Shown: positions 22,467 through 33,848 of the stretch, in pieces
Layout of the letters: each line of letters opens with the position of its first letter
Position numbering within the stretch: the first letter of the stretch is position 1
DNA from: Coenobita brevimanus
Lineage: Eukaryota > Arthropoda > Malacostraca > Decapoda > Coenobitidae
NCBI GenBank assembly: GCA_032717465.1
Contig: CM064732.1
Location: 32,773,138-32,837,137 of the forward strand
Reading direction: 5' to 3'
Length of the DNA stretch: 64,000 bases
The notes under the pieces: model-generated
Told to the model about the DNA's origin: nothing
The model's database searches: none
What the model saw: the letters and a program-made list of their open reading frames with translations, nothing else
Translations under genes and position numbers: made by a program

Positions 22467-24225
22467 ATGGCTGCCAGTGTTGCAAAGAAGCGGAAGTACA
22501 ATGATGAATACATTAACTACAGATTTACGTCAGTCCTTCTTGATGGCACTGAGGAACCTCAGTGCATGCGCTGTTTCAAAGCAGTGGGGATGATACTATT
22601 AGGCCTAGTAAGCTGAAGCATCATCTGACAACAATCCGCCCTCAGCGTGTGGAGAAAGACCCAAGTTTCTTCAAGTGCTATGAACAGAGTTTGGGAAAAC
22701 AGACTGGTTGGGAGTGATGCTTTCCGACAACAGAACTTAAGTGTAGTAGATGCATCATTTGAGGTTTCCCTGAAACGACAAGGAAGAACAAGGCCCAAAC
22801 AATTGGTGAAACTTTAAGATCATCAAGTGGGTTTTTGGAGAGTTGAGTGCACATAAGATTCAGCAGATTTCCTTGCCAAACCACACAGTGAAACGGAGAA
22901 TAAGTAAAATATCAGCAGATATCATGGAACAAGTAATACAGGAGATAAAATTGTCTCCAATTGGTATGTTAGCTGAACAGCTAATTGGGTCAACGGATGT
23001 GAGTTCTTGTGGACAGCTACTCGTGTTTGTTTGGTACGTATTCATGCATGACATCAAAGATGAATGTCTGTTCTGTACACAGTTTGAAACTACCACAACA
23101 CCTTTAAATGTAAAAGTTTATTTCTTTCTTTACAGCTGATGGAACTGTCTGGGAAAGCTGTTGTGGAGAGTATACTGATAGGAGTCTGGGCATTGCTGGG
23201 ATCAAAATCAGAGCTACAGCAGAATGACAAGGAAGTAACTCCGAATGCACAAATGGTTCACTGTATGATCCATCGTTTTACAATGGCGTCAAAAACACTC
23301 CCTGATGCCCTATGTGAGATTCTGAAGGCAAGAGTAAAATGTATCAACTTTGTGAAAACAGATTTGAGCTCTCGCCTTTTCCAGAAACTCTGTGAAGACA
23401 TGGATTCAGAGCATGAAGCCCTCCTCTTTTTATACAAGTGTGATGGCTCTCCAAGGCCAATATTTTGAACAGAGTATTTGAGCGTCGGAGAGAACCTATA
23501 CTTTTCCAGGAAACGAAAGGGAAGAAGCATCTGTGGCTTTTCAAACAGGCGTTGTGAGAGTCACGTCTTGCATACCTGGCCGACATTTTTGAGCTGTTAA
23601 ACAGGCTGTATCTGAAGCTACAAGGCAAGGAAAAAAATCTATTTCACTTCATGGACTATATGCATGCATTTTTTTTGCTAAACTCCAGAACTGGCAAAGG
23701 AAAGTGAGTGATGAAAATAATGCCATGTTTGAGAATCTTTCAGGTGTTCTTGTCGAGACTGAAGAAGATCACCTTCTTGACCCATCACTCAAAAATGAAA
23801 TAATTCAGCACTTGAAATCCTTGGAAAGTGAGCCCAAAAGATACTTCCAAGAATTCAGGGAGGAAGATGGGAAACCTGCGAGAAATCCTTTCTCTTACAC
23901 TCTTGACATTGCTGCCATTCCAGATGATACTCAGGACGAATTCCTTGACCTAAAGAATGATTCTGCTATCAGAGACCTCTATGAAGGAAAATTTCGGATT
24001 ATGCTCTGGTGCTCCATGTATCAATCATATCCAAAAGTTACTGAAATCGCACTTAGAGTCCTCTTACCATTTTCCACAACATACTTATGTGAATCTGGCT
24101 TCTCCACCCTTTTACACATAAAAAGTGAAAGCCGAAACCGGTTGGATGTGGACCCAGATATGAGATGTACAGTCAAAGACAAAATCGTGTCGCAGTTTTC
24201 TCCGAAGATTAAGTGCAACACTTGA
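22467..24225 (+). pseudogene. hAT (ZBED/SCAND3-like) transposase
   Basis: The start at 22467 gives MAASVAKKRKYNDEYINYRF, then QCMRCFKAV (first cysteines of a BED zinc finger). After a shift it reads SKLKHHLTT (His side; the last His of the usual HLTTxHP is Arg). KNKAQTIGETL follows near 22787. From 22843: IQQISLPNHTVKRRI, then STDVSSCGQLLVFVWY. From 23139: NAQMVHCMIHRFTMASKTLP, CINFVKTDLSSRLFQKLCED. From 23704-24225: RVLLPFSTTYLCESGFSTLL and SRNRLDVDPDMR, the C-terminal hAT dimerisation region. At least four frameshifts break it, and the expected TDGAP box near 23190 reads VWALLGSKS, so it is inactive. Confidence 0.85.
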
Positions 24226-25302
24226 AACATTATGAAGGCTCTACCTCAGCTACATGTTCATGGTTGGCTAGCCTGATATCGTCAAGCTTCATATCAGTTG
24301 CTGATGGGATGACAATATGAATGATCCCATGAAATTCTGTTAACATCGACTTGCAAAACTTGCTGATTCTGAACTTAGTATGAGAGATGAAATGCTAACG
24401 GTTAGGCGATGATCACCTGACATTAATCTTACATCTTACCACAAAACGTCAAGCAGACCTACTATACCATGGTATGGATAGGTCAAGCAACATGCATCCA
24501 ACTAATAGGAATATGAGAGATGACATGATCTTCCTTTATTTACGGGAAACGAATCCTGAACAGAAAGCTCAAACATTTTGTATAGGCATACCCATAGAAA
24601 GGTGGATTAGGATTTCAGGAGGATGGCACAACAGAGAACCATCATCGTTCAGGTCGTCCTCATTTCACCACAACACTATAGGACCAGGAAATAATCACAA
24701 TGATGGAAGCAGCACCCGCAAGCAGTGCTTACGCCATAAGAAACGAATGCACCTAGAATGAAGCACGCGAACAGTTGTGCATAATGTTGGCATAAAAGTA
24801 AAAGCTGAGAAATGCTTCATCAATACTAAATAAAAACAGTAGTCAGAATGATTTAATAACTATGTAGATTAGTTTCGGTAAGTTACAAAAAACTCATATG
24901 CTGGCATCCACAAGCTGGTCACCTGGAGCAAATGGCAACTCAAGTCAGTGCTACCAACTGGTCGTTCGATAAAAAGCAGACTGCTCCAGAACTATGATCT
25001 TTCAGCAGATATTTTCACCAGATTTCACAACATGACTTTTGTCTTTGACTGTACATTATCAGTAACTCAGCCTCGAATCAGTCGACTGACTGAAAGTAAA
25101 CAGTGTCATCAGTTTTATTGACATATAATAAAATATGCAGTCTGATTGATAGGTGTAAGCTTTAAAATGAATGAAGAGCACAAAAACTTTTTTTTTCTTT
25201 TCATCATTATTTGTGAGGGTCTTGAGTGAAACCTGAAGGGGGGCCACGAGGATGTTAAGATCCCCATTAGTGGGGAATGAAGTGACATTTTGAGAAACAC
25301 TG
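24226..25302 (+). other. hAT element 3' region
   Basis: About 1.1 kb from the transposase stop to the right terminal repeat. The 95-residue frame at 24474-24761 has no recognised motif. Confidence 0.4.
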
Positions 25303-25365
25303 GAGAAGGCTAATGTTTATATCTGGAGATGTGAGGAACATTCTGGAGATATCAGCAGGTATTCT
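25303..25365. repeat. right unit of the repeat split by the hAT element
   Basis: GCTAATGTTTATATCTGG and following bases match 19520-19565 on the other side of the element. Confidence 0.7.
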
Positions 25366-26426
25366 TATTTTTCTTTCTATTTCAACTTAGAATTTAGTTG
25401 TCATTATTATTAATGTGTATTGTTAATTTATATTAATTTTTGCACAATAAAATGTGAGGTCTCTACTGAACATTTTGGGCTGCACTGGTAGGTGGAATTG
25501 GGAGGAAATATATAAACAGACCTTCCTACCTCCAGGACATTTAATTCGCTTTAGGCACTAGCTCAGATGACCAAGTCAGAGAGTGGCGGACATGTAGTTT
25601 GTGTGCCACAGCGAGTCAGAGCTGTTCAGACAGTGAGTCAGTCAGTAACAGACATTCAGTGAGCGGTGAGACAGTGAACAGTGACTAGGAATCAGTCAGT
25701 GAATGGACTGTGAGCAAGTAGTAGTGAGTGGAGAACAGAATTAATCCCCTGAGGCACGTTGATGTGAATCGCGTTCTTTGTGGTTTGGCATATAAACGCA
25801 CAGAGACGAGAATCGCGTTGTTAAGCAGAAAAAACACCATCAAAGGAAAGTTTCGGCTGATTTGGGTCAAATTTTGGTGCGTTCTAGCGAGTGCGTCTCT
25901 CTTTCGAGGTACACACTTGGCAACACTGTGACTGCTCTGATGAGACAATGCACAACAGAAAAACTTCAGTATCTCACGACCAGCCTGGCTAGAGGGTATC
26001 ACTCCTGTCAGTTGTCCCTTTAAATCCACCATTTCCCCCCTCCCACCCGAGGCAGAAGCCATTATTGAAATATTATGATTGTACAGTGTTTTTTACTATA
26101 ATGTGAAGTGATTGTGTCTCTGTAAAGCATTGGGGCCCGTTATCAGCTGTTAGGCCTAGAGGCTGGAGTGTAGTTTGTTATAATGGTGTTTCCACTTTGC
26201 TTCAACCTGGCTGTAAATGATGTGAGTATTTTACTTTTATAGTGAAGCCAATATTTATATTATGTGAAACATATAGTGCGCCTGGAATAGTGAAATAACT
26301 GACCTACCATAGCAGTCATTATGTACGCCACAGAGATATGCCATAGCTGCTAAGGAAACAAGGGTCACGTACGCCATGGAGTCAGGAAGGGAATACCAGA
26401 AGAGGTTGGGATGGAATCATGTGATA
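25366..26426. other. unassigned sequence; start of a possible TTAA element
   Basis: TTAATCCCCTGAGGCACG at 25741 resembles other TTAA-type ends here, and a possible partner is the GAGGGTTAA ending at 28199. The pairing is weak. No gene is recognised; the minus-strand frame 25685-26062 has no known motif. Short AGTCAGTCAG-like repeats occur at 25600-25710. Confidence 0.35.
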
Positions 26427-27035
26427 GTGTTTTATATTGCATATGGTTTAGTGTGAAATATACATATAAAATAGTGCAGTGAGTGTTCAGTGAGAAATAT
26501 TGCGTGCCTTGACTGACTTAGCTCAGACCTAGCGCAAGTATCAGAGACAACAAATATGCCACACAATCACGGACTTCAGTGACAAGGTATTGTACCAATC
26601 TTAGACAAGTGTTATATTGCATATGGTTTAATGTGAAACATACTTATAAAATAGTGCAGCGAGTGTTAACCAAGAAATATTGCATGCATTGACTGACTTA
26701 GCAAAAACCTAGCACAAGTACCACACACAACAAATATGCCACACAATCACAGACTTCAGTGAAAAGGTATTGTACCAATCTCAGACAGTGCTATATTGCA
26801 TATGGTCTAGTGTGAAACATACGAATATAATAGTGCAGCGAGTGTTCACTGAGAAATATTGTGTGCATTGACTGACTTAGTGAAAACCTAGTACAAGGAT
26901 CAGAGACAAGAAGTATGCCACACATATATACGTATGTCGTGAAGCGAATGTTCGTGGAGAAATGCATTGCGTGCATCGAATGTGTTACTCACTCTTAGTG
27001 CAAGGGGGAGAGAATAAAATACGCCACACACACAC
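26427..27035. repeat. tandem repeat, about 180-bp unit, three full plus one partial copy
   Basis: Units begin GTGTTTTATATTGCATATGG (26427), GTGTTATATTGCATATGG (26609) and GTGCTATATTGCATATGG (26788). Internal words TAGTGCAGYGAGTGTT and CATTGACTGACTTAG recur at the same offsets. A degenerate fourth copy spans about 26935-27035. The period is 180 then 179. Confidence 0.9.
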
Positions 27036-28344
27036 GCTCACACACTACATAACTCCTCATCTTCAAACCCTTCAAGGTCCTGCCAACATCTCAAACACCT
27101 GTGGAGGAAGTGAGTTATCCGCATTTTGTTGATTTGTATAATGACCTATTTCTATATTTCTATATTTTTTTACACAAATAAGTATTGTTTTTTACATATA
27201 CACATATGAGATGGAAGAAAGTTCAGCTTCAATATCACTACCTAGCAATAAGACTGGTGGTCATGTTGAGTTTCTGAGAGTGTTATAAAAAAAAATTATG
27301 ATATTTTACACTGAGTAAAAAAAGAAAATAATAAAACCTAACGAGCGAAAAAATGTAGGTTTGGTTAGGGCAGGGAAAGGGAGTGTTTTTCTCTCACTTG
27401 CGGGCTAGGAGGAGTATTCTACGTTTGTTGTCCATTTACTCAAAAACTATTTGACATATCGATTTCCTGTAAGAACCATGATAAAGATCAGTGAATTTTA
27501 CGTATGTACAGGACATAAGAATGAAATATCTCTGATGAAAAGTCGTTGTTACATAGGCAGAAATATAAAGCTTATTGAGTGCACATGACGAAAGTGCAGC
27601 ACGGCCATGAGTACCCAGTAGTATGTTGTGATTTACTCAGAAACCACAGTATGAGGCCTATCAAAAATCGGTGGGGACCATGAGAAAGCTCATGAAATTC
27701 TATATAACATTATGAAATAAAACATAACGTGTGTGAGAAAACTTTTGCGGTAGAGCTCCCTGCACAAAAATCAATTTTATTTTTTTTAATGGCTTTCGGT
27801 TTTTAACTTTTCTCGAAAATTACAAATCGTATCACAACCGGACTTTCCCATTAGAAAACTGATTAAATTCTCTATCAAAACTTCTAATAACATTTTTCTG
27901 TATGATGGAAAACATTCGAACTAGGATGTTGGGAAGTGAGATTGACGTTCAGAAATGTTTATTCACGGTGGCCTAATGTACTTTTATTCGTATATTTTTT
28001 TATTTTTTATTATCGACTAGAACAAACATCGGTGAATAAGATATGTAGGTTTCATGGCAATATATAGAGGATTGGGTGGCGAAAATAAGGCGAGAATACG
28101 TGTTTTCAGCAGCACATGGGCGGGCTGGTGGGGAGGGGTATGGAGTAAAATCGTGTGTCGGCAAAACTTATGAAACTTATGCATGCACGAGAGGGTTAAC
28201 GTTGGAGAGAAAAGTAACAGTGTTTTGCAAGTGACCCTTGGCTGTGCTTAGAAGGAATAAAACCCAATAATGTTCAGTTGTCTTTGATTAACCGCCTGGC
28301 CTGTGTCCATGTTGTTCTCTGCATATCAATGAACTAAACAGTGG

Positions 28345-28348
<4 letters not shown>
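27036..28348. other. unassigned AT-rich sequence
   Basis: No gene seen. A TTAA at 28196-28199 preceded by CACGAGAGGG may be an element end. Confidence 0.35.

Positions 28349-28402
<54 letters not shown>
28349..28402. repeat. (TA)n microsatellite
   Basis: Pure TA tract. Confidence 0.95.
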
Positions 28403-28406
<4 letters not shown>

Positions 28407-28632
28407 ATTTCTAAATGCTGAGAGGTAAGTTGATGTGCTATTAATATTTCCAGTGTACACATAGTAAAACTGTCAACTGTAGGCTACCGTTGTCTGCAGA
28501 TGATACTGTGTTGTTAGGTGAAGATGAAGGGGAGCTACAAGGCTTAGTGAATGAGTTTGGGAGTGTGTAAAAACGGAATGTAAAGGTGAATGTAGGGAAT
28601 AGTAAAGTTATGGTCTTCAAGAGAAAATTTAA

Positions 28633-28807
28633 CCCGTTGAGAGTGATAGGCCTCATTTGGAACTTATCGGAGTCGAAAGCCATAGGCCTCAAATGAGCGC
28701 AGAATATGCGCGCGCGCACACACCATGGAGCACACATGTAAATTTTCCTCATATTGTTCCCGTAACGCCGCCAACCCCACACCAGGCGCTAAGTGATCTG
28801 CGCGCGT

Positions 28808-28864
<57 letters not shown>

Positions 28865-28938
28865 AGAGAGAGAGAGAGAGAGTTATGGGTAAATTGTATA
28901 ATAATGTATGCATTGTTGTCAGTGATAATTTATTGTAG

Positions 28939-29000
<62 letters not shown>

Positions 29001-29102
29001 AATATAGTAATTGCAGATAATGCATCCCTCGTGCGAATGAGGAGATTGGCGTGACAGCCGTCCCTCTTCTCTGTTATTGTCCATTCCCTCCCTCTTCTGT
29101 CG

Positions 29103-29169
<67 letters not shown>

Positions 29170-29725
29170 AAACAGAGGAATGGCACAGCGTCTCTTCGTC
29201 CCTTGGAATGAATGAATGAAGTCCCTCTTGTCTTTCATTCTCCATTCCCATCCTCTCTCGGAGAGAGAGAGAGAGAGAGAGAGAGTTATGGGTAAACTGT
29301 ATAATAATGTATGCTTTGTTGCCAGTGCGTAAGATAATTTGTCGTAGTTTGAGAAAGAGAGAGAGAGAATAAAATAGAGGAATGGCACAGCGTCTCTTCG
29401 TCCCTTGGAATGAATGAATGAAGTCCCTCTTGTCTTTCATTCTCCATTTCCAGTCTCTCTCGGAGAGAGAGAGAGTTATGGGTAAACTGTATAATAATGT
29501 ATGCTTTGTTGTCAGTGCGTAAGGTAATGTAGCATAGTCTGAGAGAGAGAGAGGGTTGATGATAAAGTAATCACGTGATCATTGCCCAAGGCCATGATAA
29601 ATATAGGCTGTTTTTCCCGGATAATGCCCTATTCCTTACCTCACTCACCGCGGGTGGTGGGTTCCTCGCGCCACCAGCTGTTCATCTTTGGCCATTTTAT
29701 CACACTACCACGTGACTTTATGTGG

Positions 29726-29817
<92 letters not shown>

Positions 29818-29940
29818 GGATGTGCACGAACATTTCCAAGACGATGATGTGTGTTTCATTCAATTCTGTAAGATTCGAAATTTTGGCTTAGTCGTCGCTT
29901 CCCAGCAGGTACTTACGGAACGATCGTCGCTCTTCACGGG
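28633..29940. mobile_element. TTAA-type element full of microsatellites, inserted in a LINE
   Basis: TTAA (28629-28632) then CCCGTTGAGAG on the left; on the right CTCTTCACGGG then TTAT (29941-29944), giving inverted ends CCCGTTGAGAG / CCCGTGAAGAG. The LINE resumes exactly on both sides, which independently fixes the borders. The interior has no coding region: it is (CA)n at 28812-28860, (GA)n at several places and (TA)n-(GA)n at 29730-29815. The sequence differs from the 15141/19722/46197 family. Confidence 0.7.
28882..29560. repeat. tandem units of about 200 bp separated by (GA)n
   Basis: GTTATGGGTAAAYTGTATAA starts at 28882, 29285 and 29475. AATAAAAYAGAGGAATGGCA starts at 29166 and 29369, each leading to GTCCCTTGGAATGAATGAAT. 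Units are joined by GA tracts (28942-28999, 29106-29166, 29264-29284). Confidence 0.85.
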
Positions 29941-30407
29941 TTATTGATGTCTCTGAATGTACACTGAGGTTGGATGAGGAGGAAATGGAAAATATGATTG
30001 CATTTAAGTACTTGGGTAGTGTGACGAGTAAGATGGAAATTTAGAGGGTGAAGTGCTTGACAAGGTACAGCAAGGAAGAAAGGTTGCTGGTTCTTGAAAA
30101 ACTGGTAAAACACAGGGAAGTGAGCATGGAAGTGAAAAAGTTAATGCATGACAATACTCTGATACCAACTCTAACGTATGGAAGTAAAGCTTGGACCTTG
30201 GAGGGACAGAAGTCAAGAGTGAGAGCAGTGGAAATGAGTTATTTGATAGAAGCATGTGGAGTCACATGGAGAGATAGACTGACAATGAGGAAGTGACGGA
30301 GTGTCGTGGTGGGGATGTGGATGTGATAGGAAACGTTAAGAGAAACACACTGAGATGGTTTGGCAAGTCGGGAGGATGGAGAGCGAGAGACAGACGAGGA
30401 GAGTTTA

Positions 30408-30443
<36 letters not shown>

Positions 30444-30593
30444 CAAGGATGAGGTGCAGAGATGGAGTGGAGAGGTATATGAGAGAGGGGGATGTGGGCT
30501 GGAAGCAGGGCACTGATATGGCGGGGGACAGGGCGACATGGAGGCGATTTGTTTGTGGCCACCCCTTACGGGATTAAGGTGTCTGCCAATAGA

Positions 30594-30883
30594 CAGAACA
30601 CTGTCAACATTCTTCGTTGCTGTTACATTAATTAACATAGGTAAAAATGTTATCATATAATACTTCACTGCAATTTTGCATACAAACATAAAGTGTAATA
30701 TATAATACTCGTAATTACTTCGACACTTAGTCATCATCATTATCATCACCTTCACCATCATCATTAACATTATATCTGTGTTCCTACCTAAGAATGGTGA
30801 AATAGAATCCCGAGAACAAGGAAGTAAAATATATGAAAATGAGAGAAGTATTAACAACCAGAAGCAGTGCCAGGGCACGGCAA
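30594..30883. other. unassigned sequence
   Basis: Short (ATC)n-like stretch near 30730-30770; no gene seen. Confidence 0.4.
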
Positions 30884-31345
30884 ACCCGTCCCCGTCAGTC
30901 ATTATAATGCTGACGTATAAACACAACAGTATATCTAGTTCAAAATGTCTCACAACAAATTTGGTGTAAATCGGGTGAAAATTGACGATATTATGCCCAT
31001 TTGAAATTTTAGGCCCGTCTCACCTGACATTGACGTCCCTACCCCTAACTGGGGGGTGACTTCTATGAAGTAATGAGAAGCGTCAGAGGGTGCAGATATG
31101 AAAGGTGCATCTTTAGGTTTTGGTTTCATGTCGATATGACGAATTTGAAAGGAGCTATGGCCCATACTTTATTTTGGTGATCAGGTCATAGCCCATCATT
31201 CCTGTAATTTTAGTCAAAATTGCATCATCAGTTTTCGCATAAGGTTGTTAACGGACAAACAGACAGAGAGACACAGAGACAAACAAACAAACAAACCGAG
31301 TGAAAACAATACCCGTCCCCACTCCGGCGGGGCTCTGGGACGGGT
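30884..31345. repeat. possible MITE or hairpin-ended repeat
   Basis: Bounded by ACCCGTCCCCG (30884) and CTGGGACGGGT (ends 31345), which are inverted over ACCCGTCCC. The right end is itself a hairpin, ACCCGTCCC at 31311 against GGGACGGGT at 31345. (ACAGA)/(AACA)-like runs occur at 31255-31300. No coding content and no clear target duplication. Confidence 0.4.
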
Positions 31346-31435
31346 AATAAACCCAGTGAAATGGCCTGGATACTGATTCACACATCATTTCAGCTCTCAT
31401 TATTCTGACTTTACCTCACAGGCCAAACCATTTGC

Positions 31436-31473
<38 letters not shown>

Positions 31474-32660
31474 TGTGTAAGCACCCACCTCTGTCTCATT
31501 CGATACTGACCTACTTTCAGGTGACTACACTAACCTGCTAAATTACTTCTTGTAGCAGGAAACCATTTACTTCAGTAGGGCGTAGCAACCATATAAAGAA
31601 ATGAACGATTTTTGATATGCTGAGTTAAGACACTCCACACAGATGAGGCTCACAAGAGTTAACACTCGAGGGGTATTTAGGTTTTATTTTTTACATAGTG
31701 CCTTTCCAGGACTGCAATTGGTCAAACATCGTCTTAACTGCCACGACTGAGATGCTTAGCCCAAGTCTACTTCACCTCTTATGTGGCTATAAAGGGCTGG
31801 ATGATAACGCTCATTAACATCAAATATTCACCTTCGGTGACAAGAATGAGAAAGTTATTGCTATCATAAAACATTCATTTGCCTGAATAGCCCACTCTCT
31901 TTTCATAATTTCAGTCTTCATCAAGATCATTATGAACCGTTGTAGTCAGTTTACGATCACACTTTTCTCAAAACTTTCTTTAATTTGTTGACGATTTGTC
32001 ATAGTAATTAACAACATAAAAAGGGAATTAAATTTCGCTTAAGTAGTTTTAAACCGTAAAAGTACAAAACAATTACTGGTACTACTGCACCGTTAGGGAT
32101 TCAGCTTCCTTCACAGTTCTTTTCGGATTTATTGAAGAGTAGCGAAAACACCAGTGTCATGACTGATACGGCAGTTGGTTTCACCAAACCTTACCAAGAA
32201 GAAAAACAATGTCATTGCTTTAACAACTATTGTATTTTGTTCCAGCTAATGCTAAACAACTTTATTAAGTTGAATGATTGTAGGAACCAGAGTTATAGTA
32301 CTGGTTCCACTAACCGTCTCATGGCAGGGGCAGCTCTGGCATTCTGTTCCAGCTAATGTCAGGCAATTTCACTCAGCTTAGAGTGAGTCGTAGAAGTCCG
32401 AGTGTTAAGTCTCTTACTGTACAGTGAACAGAAATTTTGTCGCCCAGGTTGTGGATAGATTAGCACGCGATATTGCTAATGCATTACATGTTACAAATTA
32501 CGCTTTTAAGGACGGCATATGATAACTTTCTTGGAATATGAAATGCTTCTCATACACTACTTTCGTAAAGACGATTGGCAAAAACTTTCAATACAAAATC
32601 TCAAGAAGAAACCTGTTTAGTGCATGGAATGAAAGCCTATTCTTTTGACCCTATCAGCAT
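31346..32660. other. unassigned sequence with (GT)n
   Basis: (GT)n at about 31439-31472. Near 32240-32370 a roughly 100-base unit is duplicated (TTCCAGCTAATG words). No gene seen. Confidence 0.4.
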
Positions 32661-32722
32661 TTTTTTTTTTTTTTTTTTTTTTGTCCTATCGACCATTGGG
32701 GCCAAAGCCCCTGGTCATTTAG

Positions 32723-32805
<83 letters not shown>

Positions 32806-32840
32806 TCACACACACACACTTCCATGCATATATACAGACA
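32661..32840. repeat. poly(T), (TA)n and (CA)n block
   Basis: Poly(T) 32661-32682, a short GC-rich segment with GGGGCCAAAGCCCC (a perfect palindrome), then (TA)n 32728-32786 and (CA)n 32787-32819. The minus strand reads as a short sequence ending in poly(A), possibly a retroposon tail. Confidence 0.7.
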
Positions 32841-33380
32841 CACTTTCATGCACACGCACATATATATATGTATAATAATTTTTAATTTATTTATTTTTTG
32901 GTATTTTATTTTTTAAATTTTTTCTTGGTTTTATATTTTTTTAGTCCTTACTAAATCCTACAGAGACAAATAGCTAGACCTACACTAACCCGTAAACTGA
33001 GCATGAAGGTTTTTTGGAGGTGTCCGTGGTACGCAGACATAGGGGTAAAAATGAAATTTCCCAAAGGCCAAATTTTGTTTTAGGGATTGAGAGAACACAT
33101 GCCAAAGTATATAGTAACGAAATATTAGCTCAATATTTACCTTGTTAAAGCCATGGATGAACATCAAAGTGTCTGATTCCATATTGGAATGTATGGTTTT
33201 CGTTTTCTTTTCCGGTTTCGGTTTTGGTTTTGGATTTGAAGGCTCAAAAATGCTTGCATGGGTCGGCCTTGGTCACCATGGCACTATATTCGAAATTCAC
33301 CTGCGCAGCCAGGGCTGTATTGAACAGTCGCACACGGAACAGCCCAGGCTGTACAGAGCAGTTAATGGGCTAATGGTAAA
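32841..33380. other. unassigned AT-rich sequence
   Basis: No gene seen. A GGTTTTGG-rich stretch lies near 33212-33235. Confidence 0.4.
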
Positions 33381-33840
33381 AATACCTCGACTAACAGAGC
33401 ACCATCGACTGGAGATATGTAATGCCTTTCTACATTACATACCTGCACTCATCACCTGCTGACTTTCAGTCGAGGCACAACCTAATATAGGGGACATCAA
33501 TTTATGAAAGAGAACCAGACGAGTCAGGAACATTTCCATATACGTCAGCTGTCGGCCCTAATTAGCACAACTTGAACAAGATGGTATAATATATTTACAT
33601 AATTTGTACAAAAAAGTGAAGTACCACGCCCAACAGACCACCAACGACTGTAAGTGCCCAATACCTATCTGTATTGCACACTTGCACTCATCAGCTGGTG
33701 GATGTCAGGCGATGTAGGGGACATCAATATTAGAAATAGATCAGTGGGAGGAGGAACTATTTCAAATATGTCAACTGTCAACCCTAATTAGTAGTACAAT
33801 ATAAACATATTTACAGTTGATAAAAACCATAATCATAGAG
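33381..33840 (-). repeat. tandem repeat in the 3' UTR of the I-like LINE
   Basis: Two diverged copies of about 238 bp (33381-33619 and 33620-33840) share GGGGACATCAATWT, CACTCATCASCTG and GTCRRCCCTAATTAG words. They lie directly downstream (minus sense) of the LINE stop at 33849. Confidence 0.7.
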
Positions 33841-33848
33841 TAAAAAAG

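Larger units (their letters stand above)
28486..30593 (+). mobile_element. RTE-like LINE copy split by a TTAA element
   Basis: Two pieces, 28486-28628 and 29945-30593, align end to end with 39925-40062 and about 40077-40722 of the longer copy. The first holds the RT catalytic box (GCAGATGATACTGTG, for ADDTV); the second holds the C-terminal region from LRLDEEEMEN to the GTGTCTGCCAATAGACAGA end. The frame is broken in both parts, with a (GA)n expansion at about 30411-30439. The 1.3 kb between them is a separate insertion (28633-29940). Confidence 0.8.

Noticed and set aside
28749..29440. Minus-strand frames with SLSLSL and VCVCV runs
   Set aside because: Translations of (GA)n and (CA)n microsatellites.
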